NCBI GenBank assembly: GCA_038210495.1
Contig: JBBQWR010000009.1
Coordinates: forward strand, 1-64,000
Reading direction: 5' to 3'
Origin: JBBQWR01 sp038210495
Lineage (GTDB): Bacteria > Planctomycetota > Planctomycetia > Pirellulales > DATAWG01
Length of the DNA stretch: 64,000 nt
Below the pieces are notes generated by a model. That model was not told where the DNA came from. It worked only from the letters and a program-made list of their open reading frames with translations, and searched no databases. Numbering within the stretch: the first letter of the stretch is position 1; each line of letters opens with the position of its first letter. Both the position numbers and the translations under genes were made by a program. Of this stretch, positions 1 through 9,200 are shown one piece after another.

Positions 1-126
1 CTCGCGTACACGCAGCGGCGCAATGCCGCAGCGCGCCGCAGCCACACCCGAACGACCCGCAAGAAACTCGCCGCGCTGGGCATCCGCCTGACCGGTCTGC
101 CTCGTTGCGGATGGGGCAAAAGTTAG
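1..126 (+). CDS. 3' end of an unidentified gene (partial)
   Basis: An open frame enters from the left edge and stops at TAG (124-126). It gives 41 basic residues, including RRNAAARRSH and a C-terminus ending CGWGKS. The stretch is too short and too compositionally biased for me to recognise a family. It could be the tail of a transposase or simply open by chance in GC-rich DNA. Confidence 0.25.
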   Translation, partial: LAYTQRRNAAARRSHTRTTRKKLAALGIRLTGLPRCGWGKS

Positions 127-222
127 CGCTGTAGTATTAAAGGTCCTAACAAAACTATGGGCGACTGGGACTGGATGTGTCCTCGGCTCGTCACCGGGCG
201 TCTTCACCCACCACTCTCCGTC

Positions 223-255
223 GCCACCCGCCACCCGCCACCCGCCACCCGCCAC
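223..255. repeat. heptamer tandem array (GCCACCC)4.7
   Basis: Four exact copies of GCCACCC followed by GCCAC. The array lies just past the 3' end of the minus-strand methyltransferase gene. Confidence 0.9.
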
Positions 256-263
256 GACCCTTC

Positions 264-986
264 TCATTCCTTCCGCAATTCCACGCAAATCCCGCCGGCG
301 CGGAATAGCTTGTGAACTGGCGTGAACCAAAGTTCCTTGTGCGGGATTAGCCCCAGGTCGCGGCAGGCCCCGTAGAGCTCTTGACGGTTGTAGGTCCGGC
401 AGCACCAGACGCGGCTCGTCCAGGCGCCGCCAAAACTGTCTTCCGTCGTGAGCAGCAGCATCTTGCCGCCGGGAGTCATCACGCGGGCCAACTCCGCCAA
501 TCCGGCCCGAGCGTCGGGCAGATGTTCCAGCACATAACCGCACGTGACGCAATCGAACGTCTCGTCGGCGAACGGCAACTGGGATAGATCGGCGATCAGG
601 AACCGAGGGCGCTCGGATTTGAGCAGCTTTTTCGCCCGCCGCAGCATCTCGGGTGACAGATCAAAACAAGTGAGTCTGGCATTCGGATCGGCGTACTTGA
701 TCAGATGCCCGGCGATCTGTCCGGCGCCGCTGCCGACGTCGAGGATTTCTTGGCAGCCGCTAAGATCGAACTTTCGCTCGCGTAGCAGGCGCTCTCCGAG
801 TGGCTTGTGCAGCGAAATCAAACTGCATGTGGCAAGAATGGCGCCCTTGGGGCCAGCGTAGACGTTGCGAACGCGAGTTCGATATTCGTCGGAACTGGCT
901 CGTTGGATAAACGTGTCTTCGACCAGGCGGTTGAAGACGTTCTTGGCCCGGCGAATCGGCCGGCGGTTTTCGGAGGGCTGTCGCAT
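264..986 (-). CDS. class I SAM-dependent methyltransferase
   Basis: The product is about 240 aa. It has a Rossmann methyltransferase core with the SAM-binding glycine motif ILDVGSGAGQ, a following acidic strand end (LTCFDLSPEML), the FDCVTCGYVLEHL post-motif region, and a PGGKMLLLT strand, which is the Methyltransf_11/UbiE-like pattern. The substrate cannot be told from the sequence. I start at the ATG ending at 986 (MRQPSENRR) because the frame further upstream reads through an intergenic inverted repeat (1163-1222) and has no protein-like character. The gene stands alone, with no operon partner visible. Confidence 0.85.
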   Translation of the reverse strand: MRQPSENRRPIRRAKNVFNRLVEDTFIQRASSDEYRTRVRNVYAGPKGAILATCSLISLHKPLGERLLRERKFDLSGCQEILDVGSGAGQIAGHLIKYADPNARLTCFDLSPEMLRRAKKLLKSERPRFLIADLSQLPFADETFDCVTCGYVLEHLPDARAGLAELARVMTPGGKMLLLTTEDSFGGAWTSRVWCCRTYNRQELYGACRDLGLIPHKELWFTPVHKLFRAGGICVELRKE

Positions 987-1366
987 GGGATGTCGCGGAG
1001 AGAGCAAAGCAGATACCGAAGTCGACGACTCGCCGGAACTGCCTGAGGCTGGTATCGAACCGCGCCTGCCGGCTCCGCTGGTATTGGGCAGCACCCGTTT
1101 TACCAACGGCCAGGGGGATAATCTATCCGAAGTGCCAAAATCGGTCTCCCATCTAATACCAACCCGAAGCGTCAGCGAGGCTTTTTGTCTGAACGTCCAC
1201 GAATCCTCGCTGACGCTTCGGGCTATTATGCCTGGCAAAATCAAGCTAAGCGGTCATGAGAAATCCCCCTCCCTTGATACCAAATCGCCGCTCGACCAAT
1301 TAAGATAGATTGAACCTAAAGCCCCGCTAGGGGCGTCAGCAGATATTTTCGGCGAAAGGCACTTCC
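987..1366. other. intergenic region between divergent genes
   Basis: These 380 bases separate the minus-strand methyltransferase gene from the plus-strand propeller gene. The only clear structure is the inverted repeat at 1163-1222. I see no convincing gene. Confidence 0.6.
1163..1222. repeat. perfect 18-bp inverted repeat
   Basis: The arm CCCGAAGCGTCAGCGAGG (1163-1180) is repeated in exact reverse complement at 1205-1222 around a 24-nt spacer. It resembles the short palindromic intergenic repeats of planctomycete genomes. Its position between divergent promoters rules out a simple terminator role. Confidence 0.9.
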
Positions 1367-2854
1367 ATGTTAAATCGCGATTGGCGGAATCCCGTGAGCT
1401 GTCGACTTTTTGGCGATTGGATCGCGCCAGCCGTATTGGTCCTGGCCGCGACGCTGGCGAGCGAAAGCGCCGCCCGGGCTGCCGATGCCAAGGACCTCTT
1501 GTTTCCGCAACAGGTCGCCGAGCGGCACGGGCTGACCCGAGCCTGGTATGCGCAGGTTCCCGTCGCCAACGGCCGGTCGAGAGTCAATTTCATCGTGCAG
1601 GACGAAGGACTGCTGCTCGTGCAAACCAGCTCCGCCATGGTCTATGCGTTCGACACGGAATCGGGCCATCTCGCGTGGTCGGCCGAGGTCGGCGACGCGC
1701 GGCTCCCCTCGCAGCGCCCCGGCGCCAACGGCAGGCCGGCCGATCTCAAAGACAATCGTTCGGAGATCGACAAGCTGCTTGGCCACGAAAGCGACAAATC
1801 GGACAAGGCGCTGTCCGAGCGAAACGACAAAGTGGTCGCCGTGGTCAACGGCTCGGCTCTGTATCTGCTCAATCGCGCCGACGGCTCGGCGTACGTCGAT
1901 CCAAAAAACAATGTCGAATGGAAGGTCGGCCTCCGCGGCGCTCCGTCGAGCGGACCGCTGGTGACCGACAATATGGTCATCGTCCCCAACGTCGATGGCC
2001 AACTCGAATGCTATCCGACCTACGACAGCAAGGTTTCGCCGCTCTTTATGGCGTCGTCCGGACTCGACGAGACGCCGCCGATCGCGGTGGGCGAGCGAAT
2101 CGCTTGGGCCTCGGCGCGGGGGGTCGTGCATATTACGCAACCCAAATCGATCAATGTGCGGTATCGCGTCGAGACGACCGGACCCATCACCGCGGCGGCG
2201 ACCTCTCACGATCCGGTGGTTTTCGCGGGTTCGGTCGACGGCTATCTGTATGCGATCAACTCCACCACGGGCGACGTGCTCTGGAAACAGACGGTCGGGT
2301 CGGCGATTCGCCAACCGCCCGTCCCGATTCGCACGGCCGTATTCGCGGTTCTCGAAGACGGGGGCCTCTTCCGCGGGGCGATGTCGGACGGGCATCAGCA
2401 ATGGATCAATCCGGCGCCCAAATTTTTCTTGGCGGCCAGCCCGACGAAGATTTACGCCGCCGACGAGTTCGGTCACCTTTTGGTCCTCAACGCCAAGACT
2501 GGCGCGACGATCGATTCGATGGCCATGCCGTCGCTGTGCTTGCCGATGGCGAACGAGCAGACCGATCGCATTTATTTGACCAGTGAATCGGGATTGATTC
2601 AGTGCCTGCACGAGACGCAGCTCGAGAAACCTGAGAATTACTTGCCGCCCAAGCCGGAGAAGGCCGTGGAGGAGGCGCCGAAAGCCAAGCCGAAAGCCGC
2701 GCCGAGCGACGATCCGGATAAGCCCAAAGCGGAACCGGCGCCCAAGGCCGTGCCGAAGCCCAAAGCCGACGTTCCGTCCGCCGATCCCGTGATGCCGAAG
2801 GTCGCGCCGGAAAAGAAAGCGCCGATACCCAGGACGCCGAAGGTGAAGAAGTAA
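1367..2854 (+). CDS. secreted PQQ-like beta-propeller repeat protein
   Basis: The product is 495 aa. It has an N-terminal signal peptide (hydrophobic APAVLVLAATLAS, then ARAADA). The body contains several PQQ/BamB-type blades such as LLLVQTSSAMVYAFDTESG, VFAGSVDGYLYAINSTTG and LVLNAKTG, spaced as in a beta-propeller. The last 75 residues are a Pro/Lys/Ala-rich low-complexity tail. No dehydrogenase catalytic residues are evident, so a scaffold or binding role outside the cytoplasm is more likely than an enzyme. A purine-rich GAAAGG lies about 8 nt before the ATG. BamB-like proteins are the nearest named relatives, but I do not claim that function. Confidence 0.8.
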   Translation: MLNRDWRNPVSCRLFGDWIAPAVLVLAATLASESAARAADAKDLLFPQQVAERHGLTRAWYAQVPVANGRSRVNFIVQDEGLLLVQTSSAMVYAFDTESGHLAWSAEVGDARLPSQRPGANGRPADLKDNRSEIDKLLGHESDKSDKALSERNDKVVAVVNGSALYLLNRADGSAYVDPKNNVEWKVGLRGAPSSGPLVTDNMVIVPNVDGQLECYPTYDSKVSPLFMASSGLDETPPIAVGERIAWASARGVVHITQPKSINVRYRVETTGPITAAATSHDPVVFAGSVDGYLYAINSTTGDVLWKQTVGSAIRQPPVPIRTAVFAVLEDGGLFRGAMSDGHQQWINPAPKFFLAASPTKIYAADEFGHLLVLNAKTGATIDSMAMPSLCLPMANEQTDRIYLTSESGLIQCLHETQLEKPENYLPPKPEKAVEEAPKAKPKAAPSDDPDKPKAEPAPKAVPKPKADVPSADPVMPKVAPEKKAPIPRTPKVKK

Positions 2855-2978
2855 TCGGCCGGGCCAGCGGTGCAGTTGCTTGTTGGCGGCACGTTGTCGC
2901 CGCATCGATGAGCGGATACATTGGCTCGGAGCGACGACCATGTATGATTTCTTGTTTCGCGCCGCCGAGTAACGATTC

Positions 2979-4001
2979 GTGACTTCTCCTCCCGCCGCTG
3001 ATTTGGCCGTTCAATTGGGCGGGCTGAGGCTGGCGAATCCGATTTTGGTGGCCTCCGGCACGTTTGGATACGCGCGCGAGATGGCCGGTTTGGTCGATCT
3101 CGCGCGGCTCGGCGGAATTCTGCCCAAGACAATCACTCGCGACCCACGCAAGGGCAACGCCCCTTGGCGAACGATCGAGACGCCGGCCGGAATGCTCAAT
3201 TCCATCGGGCTCGATAACGACGGGATCGAGACGTTTATTGCCCATCATCTGCCGTATCTGGCGACGGTGGGCTCGCCGATCATTGTGAGCATCGCCGGGC
3301 GGACGGCCGACGAATTCGCCGAAATGGCGGCGCGGCTGGATCAAGCGCACGGCGTGGCGGCGATCGAGCTCAATATCTCTTGTCCCAACGTCAGTCACGG
3401 CGCCGATTTTGGCAAGGACGAGCGGCAGTGCGAGTCGGTTGTCGCGAAAACGCGGCAGGCCACCTCGCGGCCGATCATTGCCAAACTCACGCCCAGCGCC
3501 TCGGATATTTCGGCTATCGCGCGGGCCGCCGCCAATGCGGGCGCCGACGCCGTATCGCTGATCAATACCTGTCCCGGCATGGCGATCGACTGGCGACGGC
3601 GACGGCCGATGCTCGGCAACGTCATTGGCGGATTGAGCGGGCCGGCAATCAAGCCGATCGCCCTGCGGGCCGTCTATGAAGTCGCCCAACATGTCAGGAT
3701 TCCGATCATTGGGATCGGCGGAATCGCCACGATCGACGACGTCATGGAATTTCTGGTGGCCGGAGCGACGGCCGTGCAGATCGGAACGGCGAATTTTTAT
3801 CGGCCGACCGTTTCGATGGAGATTTTGGATGCGCTGCCAGGCGCTTTGGCGGAGATCGGGGCCAGTTGCATGACGGAAGTCGTCGGAACGCTCAAGACGC
3901 CGGCCGCCGAAAATGTGCTCGGTTCGCCTCGTGTTGATCAGGTGAAACGCAGTGCAGTCGAGTTGGGGGCGAACTTGAAAAAAACGTCCGTTGTCAAATA
4001 G
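2979..4001 (+). CDS. pyrD: dihydroorotate dehydrogenase, class 1 (1B-type catalytic subunit)
   Basis: The product is 340 aa and carries the fourth step of UMP synthesis, oxidation of dihydroorotate to orotate on FMN. The TIM-barrel family motifs are clear: PILVASGTFG near the start, NSIGLDN at about 74-80, ELNISCPN with the class 1B catalytic Cys at about 135, the GPAIKPIALR strand, and the FMN-phosphate motif IPIIGIGGI. The start is GTG at 2979. Class 1B enzymes normally pair with PyrK, which is not adjacent here. The gene precedes the tRNA hydroxylase gene, with a 14-bp hairpin in the gap. Confidence 0.93.
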   Translation: MTSPPAADLAVQLGGLRLANPILVASGTFGYAREMAGLVDLARLGGILPKTITRDPRKGNAPWRTIETPAGMLNSIGLDNDGIETFIAHHLPYLATVGSPIIVSIAGRTADEFAEMAARLDQAHGVAAIELNISCPNVSHGADFGKDERQCESVVAKTRQATSRPIIAKLTPSASDISAIARAAANAGADAVSLINTCPGMAIDWRRRRPMLGNVIGGLSGPAIKPIALRAVYEVAQHVRIPIIGIGGIATIDDVMEFLVAGATAVQIGTANFYRPTVSMEILDALPGALAEIGASCMTEVVGTLKTPAAENVLGSPRVDQVKRSAVELGANLKKTSVVK

Positions 4002-4006
4002 TGCGT

Positions 4007-4038
4007 CTGGGACAGGGGGCTTTCGCCCCCTGTCCCAG
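4007..4038. repeat. 14-bp perfect hairpin, repeat-derived
   Basis: The arms CTGGGACAGGGGGC (4007-4020) and its exact complement (4025-4038) enclose a TTTC loop just after the pyrD stop codon. The GACAGGGGGC core also occurs in the GGCGAGCGGGG repeat family found at 52650 and 58102. It could terminate pyrD transcription, but no T-run follows. Confidence 0.8.
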
Positions 4039-4080
4039 TACATGACGCCCGTCTCCCGCTCAACTCCCTCGCGTCCCGTC

Positions 4081-4656
4081 ATGCTCAACCTTCAATCCGC
4101 TACTTCCGAGCGTTGGCTCGACCAAGTCATCGGCCATCCCGACCTGCTGTTGATCGATCACGCACACTGCGAAAAGAAGGCCGCCGGCGCGGCGCTCAAC
4201 CTGATTTTCGCCTACGTCGATCGATCGGAAATTTGCCGCGAACTGCCGGCCATCGTCACCGAAGAGCTCCAGCACTTTCAATTGGTGCTCGATTTGCTGG
4301 ATCGCCGAGGGATTCGCTTCCGCCGGATCAACCCCAGCAACTACGGCGGGCAGTTGGCGGCGCTGGTCTCGAAGCAAGAACCCGACAGGGCCGTGGATCG
4401 GCTGCTGGTGGCCGGACTGATCGAAGCTCGCTCGTGCGAACGGTTCGGTATGCTACGCGCGCGATTGCCCGACCGGGAACTGGCGGCATTCTACGATACT
4501 TTGTTCGAGAGCGAAGCCCGGCATCACAGCATCTACGTGCGACTTGCCAAGCTGTTCGCGAGCGAAGAAACTGTGCATTCGCGTCTTGAATCGCTGGCGC
4601 GGGCCGAGGCCCAAATCATCGCTCGCGGCGACGACCAGCCGCGGATGCACTCGTAA
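4081..4656 (+). CDS. miaE: tRNA-(2-methylthio-isopentenyl-A37) hydroxylase, MiaE family
   Basis: The product is 191 aa. It is a ferritin-like four-helix diiron protein that hydroxylates the isopentenyl group of ms2i6A37 in tRNA. The likely metal ligands are visible in order: Glu31 (HCEKKAAG), Glu62/His65 (TEELQHF), Glu115 (LIEARSCERF) and Glu145/His148 (FESEARHHS). The frame is open back to 3991, but I prefer the ATG at 4081 because the family starts close to this point and the upstream part runs through a hairpin repeat. The partner genes miaA and miaB are not in the window. Confidence 0.9.
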   Translation: MLNLQSATSERWLDQVIGHPDLLLIDHAHCEKKAAGAALNLIFAYVDRSEICRELPAIVTEELQHFQLVLDLLDRRGIRFRRINPSNYGGQLAALVSKQEPDRAVDRLLVAGLIEARSCERFGMLRARLPDRELAAFYDTLFESEARHHSIYVRLAKLFASEETVHSRLESLARAEAQIIARGDDQPRMHS

Positions 4657-4765
4657 CGAATTTCGGGGAACATTAATCGACGCTGATTTCCACTAATGAG
4701 TCATTTATTGGCGACGATTTGCGCGATTTAATGTTCCACTTCATCGACCGTCGAAACGGCGAGGC

Positions 4766-5929
4766 ATGAGAGCTGCAATCATGGCCTGGCTAGGAATCAT
4801 CGTCGCGCTGCTGGTGATTCTGATCGTGTTGGTCGATACGTTTGAGGTGATGCTGCTGCCCCGCCGCGTCACGCACGGATTTCGCTTGGCGCGGATCTAT
4901 TACCGATCCGCCTGGGTGGTCTGGCGAGCGTTCGCAAGACTCTATCCCGCCGGACGACGACGCAATGGAATTCTCGGGTGCTTTGGCCCCTTGTCCCTCA
5001 TCGGACTGATGCTGCTTTGGGCGCTGGGACTCATTTTCGGCTTCGCGATCCTGTTCTGGTCGCTGAGAGACGGGCTATCGTTGCCATCTGGCGAGACCCA
5101 TCGCTTCATAACGTTTTTCTATTTCAGCGGCACGAATTTTTTCACGCTCGGATATGGCGATGCTTTGCCGATCACCGGTTGGAGTCGTGCGCTGAGCATG
5201 TTGGAAGCCGGCATGGGTCTCGGGTTCTTGGCCGTGGTGATTAGCTATTTGCCCGTGCTGTATCAAGCTTTTTCGAAGCGCGAGATCACGATCTCGCTGC
5301 TCGACGCCCGGGCCGGCTCGCCACCGACGGCCGGCGAACTGCTCCGCCGATTCGCCGCGGCCGGAAGTCTGCCTCAGCTTCGGCCGCTACTGGTCGATTG
5401 GGAGCGCTGGGCGGCGGAGCTACTGGAGAGTCATTTATCGTTTCCCGTGCTCAGCTTCTATCGATCGCAGCACGACAATCAGTCTTGGCTCGCGACGCTC
5501 ACTGTAATTCTCGACACGTCGGCCCTGCTCATCGCGGGCGCGACCGGCGCCGACAACCATCAAGCCCGGCTCACGTTCGCGATGGCTCGGCACGCGGCGG
5601 TCGATTTGTGCCTGATCTTCCAATCGCTGCCGTTGCCGCTGGACGCGAGTCGCGTGACCGCGGAGGATCTCGCCGACTTGCAGAACTCGCTACGTCAAGC
5701 CGGCGCGACAATCTCGGACAACCAGAATCTCCAGTCCGCAATCGCGGAGCTTCGGGCTCTCTACGAACCGTTTATTTTGGCCCTGGCAAAACACCTCCAG
5801 CTCGCGATTCCCAGAATCCAGCCCTCGAAGCCTCCGGTGGACAACTGGCAAACCAGCCCCTGGAAACAACAGTCGCCGGCGCTCGGCGATCTGCCGACTG
5901 CGATTACCGAGGCCGATCATTTTGGGTAA
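4766..5929 (+). CDS. K+ channel-like membrane protein (Ion_trans_2)
   Basis: The product is 387 aa. The transmembrane segments are at about 6-26, 76-99 and 146-166. A pore loop precedes the last one and carries the K+ selectivity filter TLGYGD (127-132). This is a two-TM-type pore with an extra N-terminal helix. The cytoplasmic C-terminal half (about 170-387) is mostly helical and is not a recognisable RCK/TrkA_N domain, so the gating ligand is unknown. The gene ends 26 nt inside the convergent PIN-domain remnant. Confidence 0.85.
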   Translation: MRAAIMAWLGIIVALLVILIVLVDTFEVMLLPRRVTHGFRLARIYYRSAWVVWRAFARLYPAGRRRNGILGCFGPLSLIGLMLLWALGLIFGFAILFWSLRDGLSLPSGETHRFITFFYFSGTNFFTLGYGDALPITGWSRALSMLEAGMGLGFLAVVISYLPVLYQAFSKREITISLLDARAGSPPTAGELLRRFAAAGSLPQLRPLLVDWERWAAELLESHLSFPVLSFYRSQHDNQSWLATLTVILDTSALLIAGATGADNHQARLTFAMARHAAVDLCLIFQSLPLPLDASRVTAEDLADLQNSLRQAGATISDNQNLQSAIAELRALYEPFILALAKHLQLAIPRIQPSKPPVDNWQTSPWKQQSPALGDLPTAITEADHFG

Positions 5930-6206
5930 ACGCTGGTGGGGCGCAAAATTTCTTTATCTGACTCGCATCGAGAACCGGTAATCCAAGGGACATTGCCGTA
6001 GCCAAGAGTTTTTTGTCGGCGGCCACGATCGCTGTTAAGGGATTTCGTCCATGCAACGACTTAGCGGTCGCCAATTGGATCGCATCGAGGGCGCGAATCG
6101 GTTGCGCTAGTCCTTGTGTGGCCAAGATATTCCTCGCGGCCGTCAAACGATGATTGCTCAAGGCAGCGAGTTCGAAGATTTTCGAAGCCGAATCTACCTC
6201 TCGGTC
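5904..6206 (-). pseudogene. C-terminal half of a PIN-domain (VapC-like) toxin
   Basis: The frame encodes a PIN-domain C-terminal half: LSNHRLTAARNIL, then RALDAIQLATA (the conserved Asp-containing helix), then TAIVAADKKLLATA and GLPVLD. The N-terminal half with the first catalytic Asp is missing. The only start candidates are non-ATG (TTG at 6161). The frame upstream ends at TGA 6207-6209, which is the stop codon of the RND pump gene, so the fragment follows the pump gene in the same frame. No antitoxin gene is nearby. I read it as a truncated relic. Confidence 0.6.
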
Positions 6207-9200
6207 TCAGTCGATCGATCCAACGGCCACGATCGCGTGGTCGGCCTTCAGATTGGTCAATCGTCCCGGAATGTTAGTTCCAGAAGCTGCCGCATACGAT
6301 TCCTCCGTCAGGCCGCGCATCTTGAGCCAGCGGTGGCGACGGACCCAATAAAAGCGGACCGGCAGGAACAGATCGACGACTTCGTCGGAGATGAGCAGGC
6401 CGCCAAGCACCGGGGCCGCCATTGCCGAGATCACTTCGTGGCCGACGCCGCTGGCCCAGAGCATCGGCGCGAGCGCAATGATCGCCACTCCCTCGGTCAA
6501 TAGCTTCGGCCGGAGCCGATGTACGGCCCCCTCGACGACGGCCTTCTTCAACTCTTCGAGCGATTGGATATTTTCCAGCCCGCCGCGGCGGTCGATCGCC
6601 TCTCGCAAATAGACGAGCATGATAATGCCCGTCTCCGTCGCCATGCCGAAACAAGCGATGAATCCGACCTGCACGGCGACACTATAGCTGTGCCCCATCA
6701 GCCACAGAAAAAACACGCCGCCGAACAGCGCCTCGGGCACGGCCATCATCATCAACACGGCGTCCATCAGGTCGTGGTAGGTCAGATACAGGATGATGAA
6801 GATCAGCAGCATCACCAGTGGTAGCACAATCCGCATCGTACGATTAGCCCGGGCTTTGTGCTCGAATTCGCCGCTCCATTCCAGGTGCATTCCTTGCGGC
6901 AGCCGCACCTTCTGATCCACCAGCAACCTGGCTTGATCGACGTAGCCGATCAAGTCGGGTGTGTTAACTCTGGCTTGCACATACGACCGAAGCATGCCGT
7001 TTTCGCTCTTGATTTCCGAGGGTCCTTCGGTGATTTGCACATCGGCGACACTGGACAGCGGAATTTGCAAGGGCCGGGCCGATGTCGCCCCAGACGACTT
7101 GGCCGGCGCGCCCACGCCCATTGACGACGATGGATCGGCGCCCATCGCCGCTCCACCGCTCGAAGCGCTGATTAGCAGATTCTTGATCTGCTCGATGCCG
7201 GCGCGTGCGTCGCGGGCGTAGCGAATACGGATCGGATGCCGCTCGCGGCCTTGAACGGTCGACGTGATCGCCTTGCCACCGAGCGCCACTTCGATGACAT
7301 CTTGAACATCGCCGACGTTGATGCCATAACGGGCAGCCTTCTCGCGGTCGATCGTGATTTCCAAATAGCCTTTGCCGAGAATTTGATCGGGCACGACGGC
7401 GACCGACCCCGGCACGGTTCGCAAAGTCTCGGCGACTTCTTGTGAAACCTTTTGAATTTGATCGGGATCGGCGCCAAACACCTTCACGCCGACTTCCGTG
7501 CGAATGCCGGTGGCCAACATTTCAATGCGATTGATAATCGGCTGAGTGAAGATGTTGCTCCAACCGGGGATTTGAATGGCGCTGTCCATCTCCTTGACGA
7601 CTTCGTCTTTGGTTTTCCGCCATAGCAGCAGCCGACGGGCGAACTCCTTGTCGAGATCGGCTCGGAGCGATTCGGAATCGGCAGCCGAAATCGCCGACTC
7701 CGGCGCAGCGGTGATTTTCCCGTGATCGTCGCGCGGCGACGTCAACTCCTCGACGGCGAAGCGATCAAACGCCTCGACCGCTTGGTCAAATACCTCGTAA
7801 TTCAACTTGCCGACCATTTCGCTCCAGGCGCTGGCGCGGCGATCTTGAACGAACGTCAGCATCGAAGTGAACAGCGTCGCCGGTGTCATGCCGAGTTGCT
7901 CGCCAACGCCAGCGAGCGCCTGCTGCAAGCCATTTCGCGGCAGCTCAAGCAGCTTTGGGTCGCGCAAATCGACGAGCCTTTTCTGATCGAGCGATTCGGC
8001 GACTTGCTTTAGCAGTTGATTGATGTCCGCCTGACCGGGGCCCACGGCCAAGATCGGTCCGTATTTTCCCGAGAATTTATTGGTAATCTCGACCATTTGC
8101 GTTTGATCGAGCGGCTTCGCGAAGCGGCCTGCCGCGTGCAAAATATCGGTCAGCTCGACGATGAAATCCCGAGTGAGCCGCAGTCCCAGCTCGCGCTCGA
8201 ATTGGTCATATTTCCCGAGCACCATCGTCCGCAGCCGGGAATCGAATCGACCGAGGGCGGCCATCGTCGCGTCGTTGATCTTGTTTTGCCGCACCGCCGA
8301 GTCCGCGGCGGACTTGACGATGTGGCGGCTTTCCAAGGCTGAAAGCACGACATCGGTTTGGGCAAGCGCATCGCGATACGTCAACATCCGCTTCGGCCAA
8401 TGCTCTTGCGGTCTGAGGTTGACGATCGTCTCGACCATCTCCAGCGGAGCCGGGTCGGTGGGTGTCTCGGCTCGTCCCGCTTTGCCGACGACCTGCTCGA
8501 CTTCGGGAAACCGCCGCAGCATGGCGTCTCGGGTTTTCAGATCGTCGGCGGCCTCCGTCACCGACGCCCGTGGGATCGTAACCGGCATGTCCAAAATACT
8601 GCCTTCGTCGATCGTCGGCATGTATTGCTCGCCGATCCGCGGAAAGCCGGAGGCCACGAGGCCGAGCACGACCAGACTTACGAACGACAGCAACTGATTC
8701 CTAGCTCCCTTGATGAACCAGACCGTCAGGACGGTCACGACGGCGAACACGGCCAGAAACGAAAATTTCCACGAGAAGCCCGTCAGCGCGTTCAAGGGAA
8801 ACAGGCCGGCGCCCATGATCAACAGCACCGCAAACATCCACAATACGACGTTGCAATGCGGCATCGCCCAGGTGAGCATCGGCTTGTAGATGTCGATCAG
8901 CGTGCGGACCAACCAACTCTCTTCCTCGCGCCGCAGTCGTCCGCGGATGAACGTCGGAATCAGCGCCGGCACGAGCGTGATCGACAACACCGCGACGCCG
9001 AGCATCGCAAAACTCTTGGTGAACGCCAGCGGATGGAATGTTTTTCCCTCTTGTCCGGAAAGCGCAAATACGGGAATGAACGAGATCAAAATGATCATGA
9101 CGGAAAAAAAGATCGGGCGACCGACCGTGCGGCAGGCCGGAATCACCAGTTCGCGAATGTCTCCCGTCACCCGCCGATCGCCAAAATGCTCCGTCAGATG

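Noticed and set aside
987..1244. Extension of the methyltransferase gene to an upstream start
   Set aside because: The extension translates an intergenic inverted repeat and has no protein-like features; the ATG at 986 gives a normal-length enzyme.
1370..2941. Long minus-strand open frame (about 520 codons) opposite the PQQ-like propeller gene
   Set aside because: It is Arg/Gly/His-rich without domain motifs, and mirrors the codon structure of a clear plus-strand gene; a GC-rich shadow frame.
2487..4088. Minus-strand open frame of about 530 codons opposite pyrD
   Set aside because: Spans two real genes and a hairpin repeat and shows only shadow composition.
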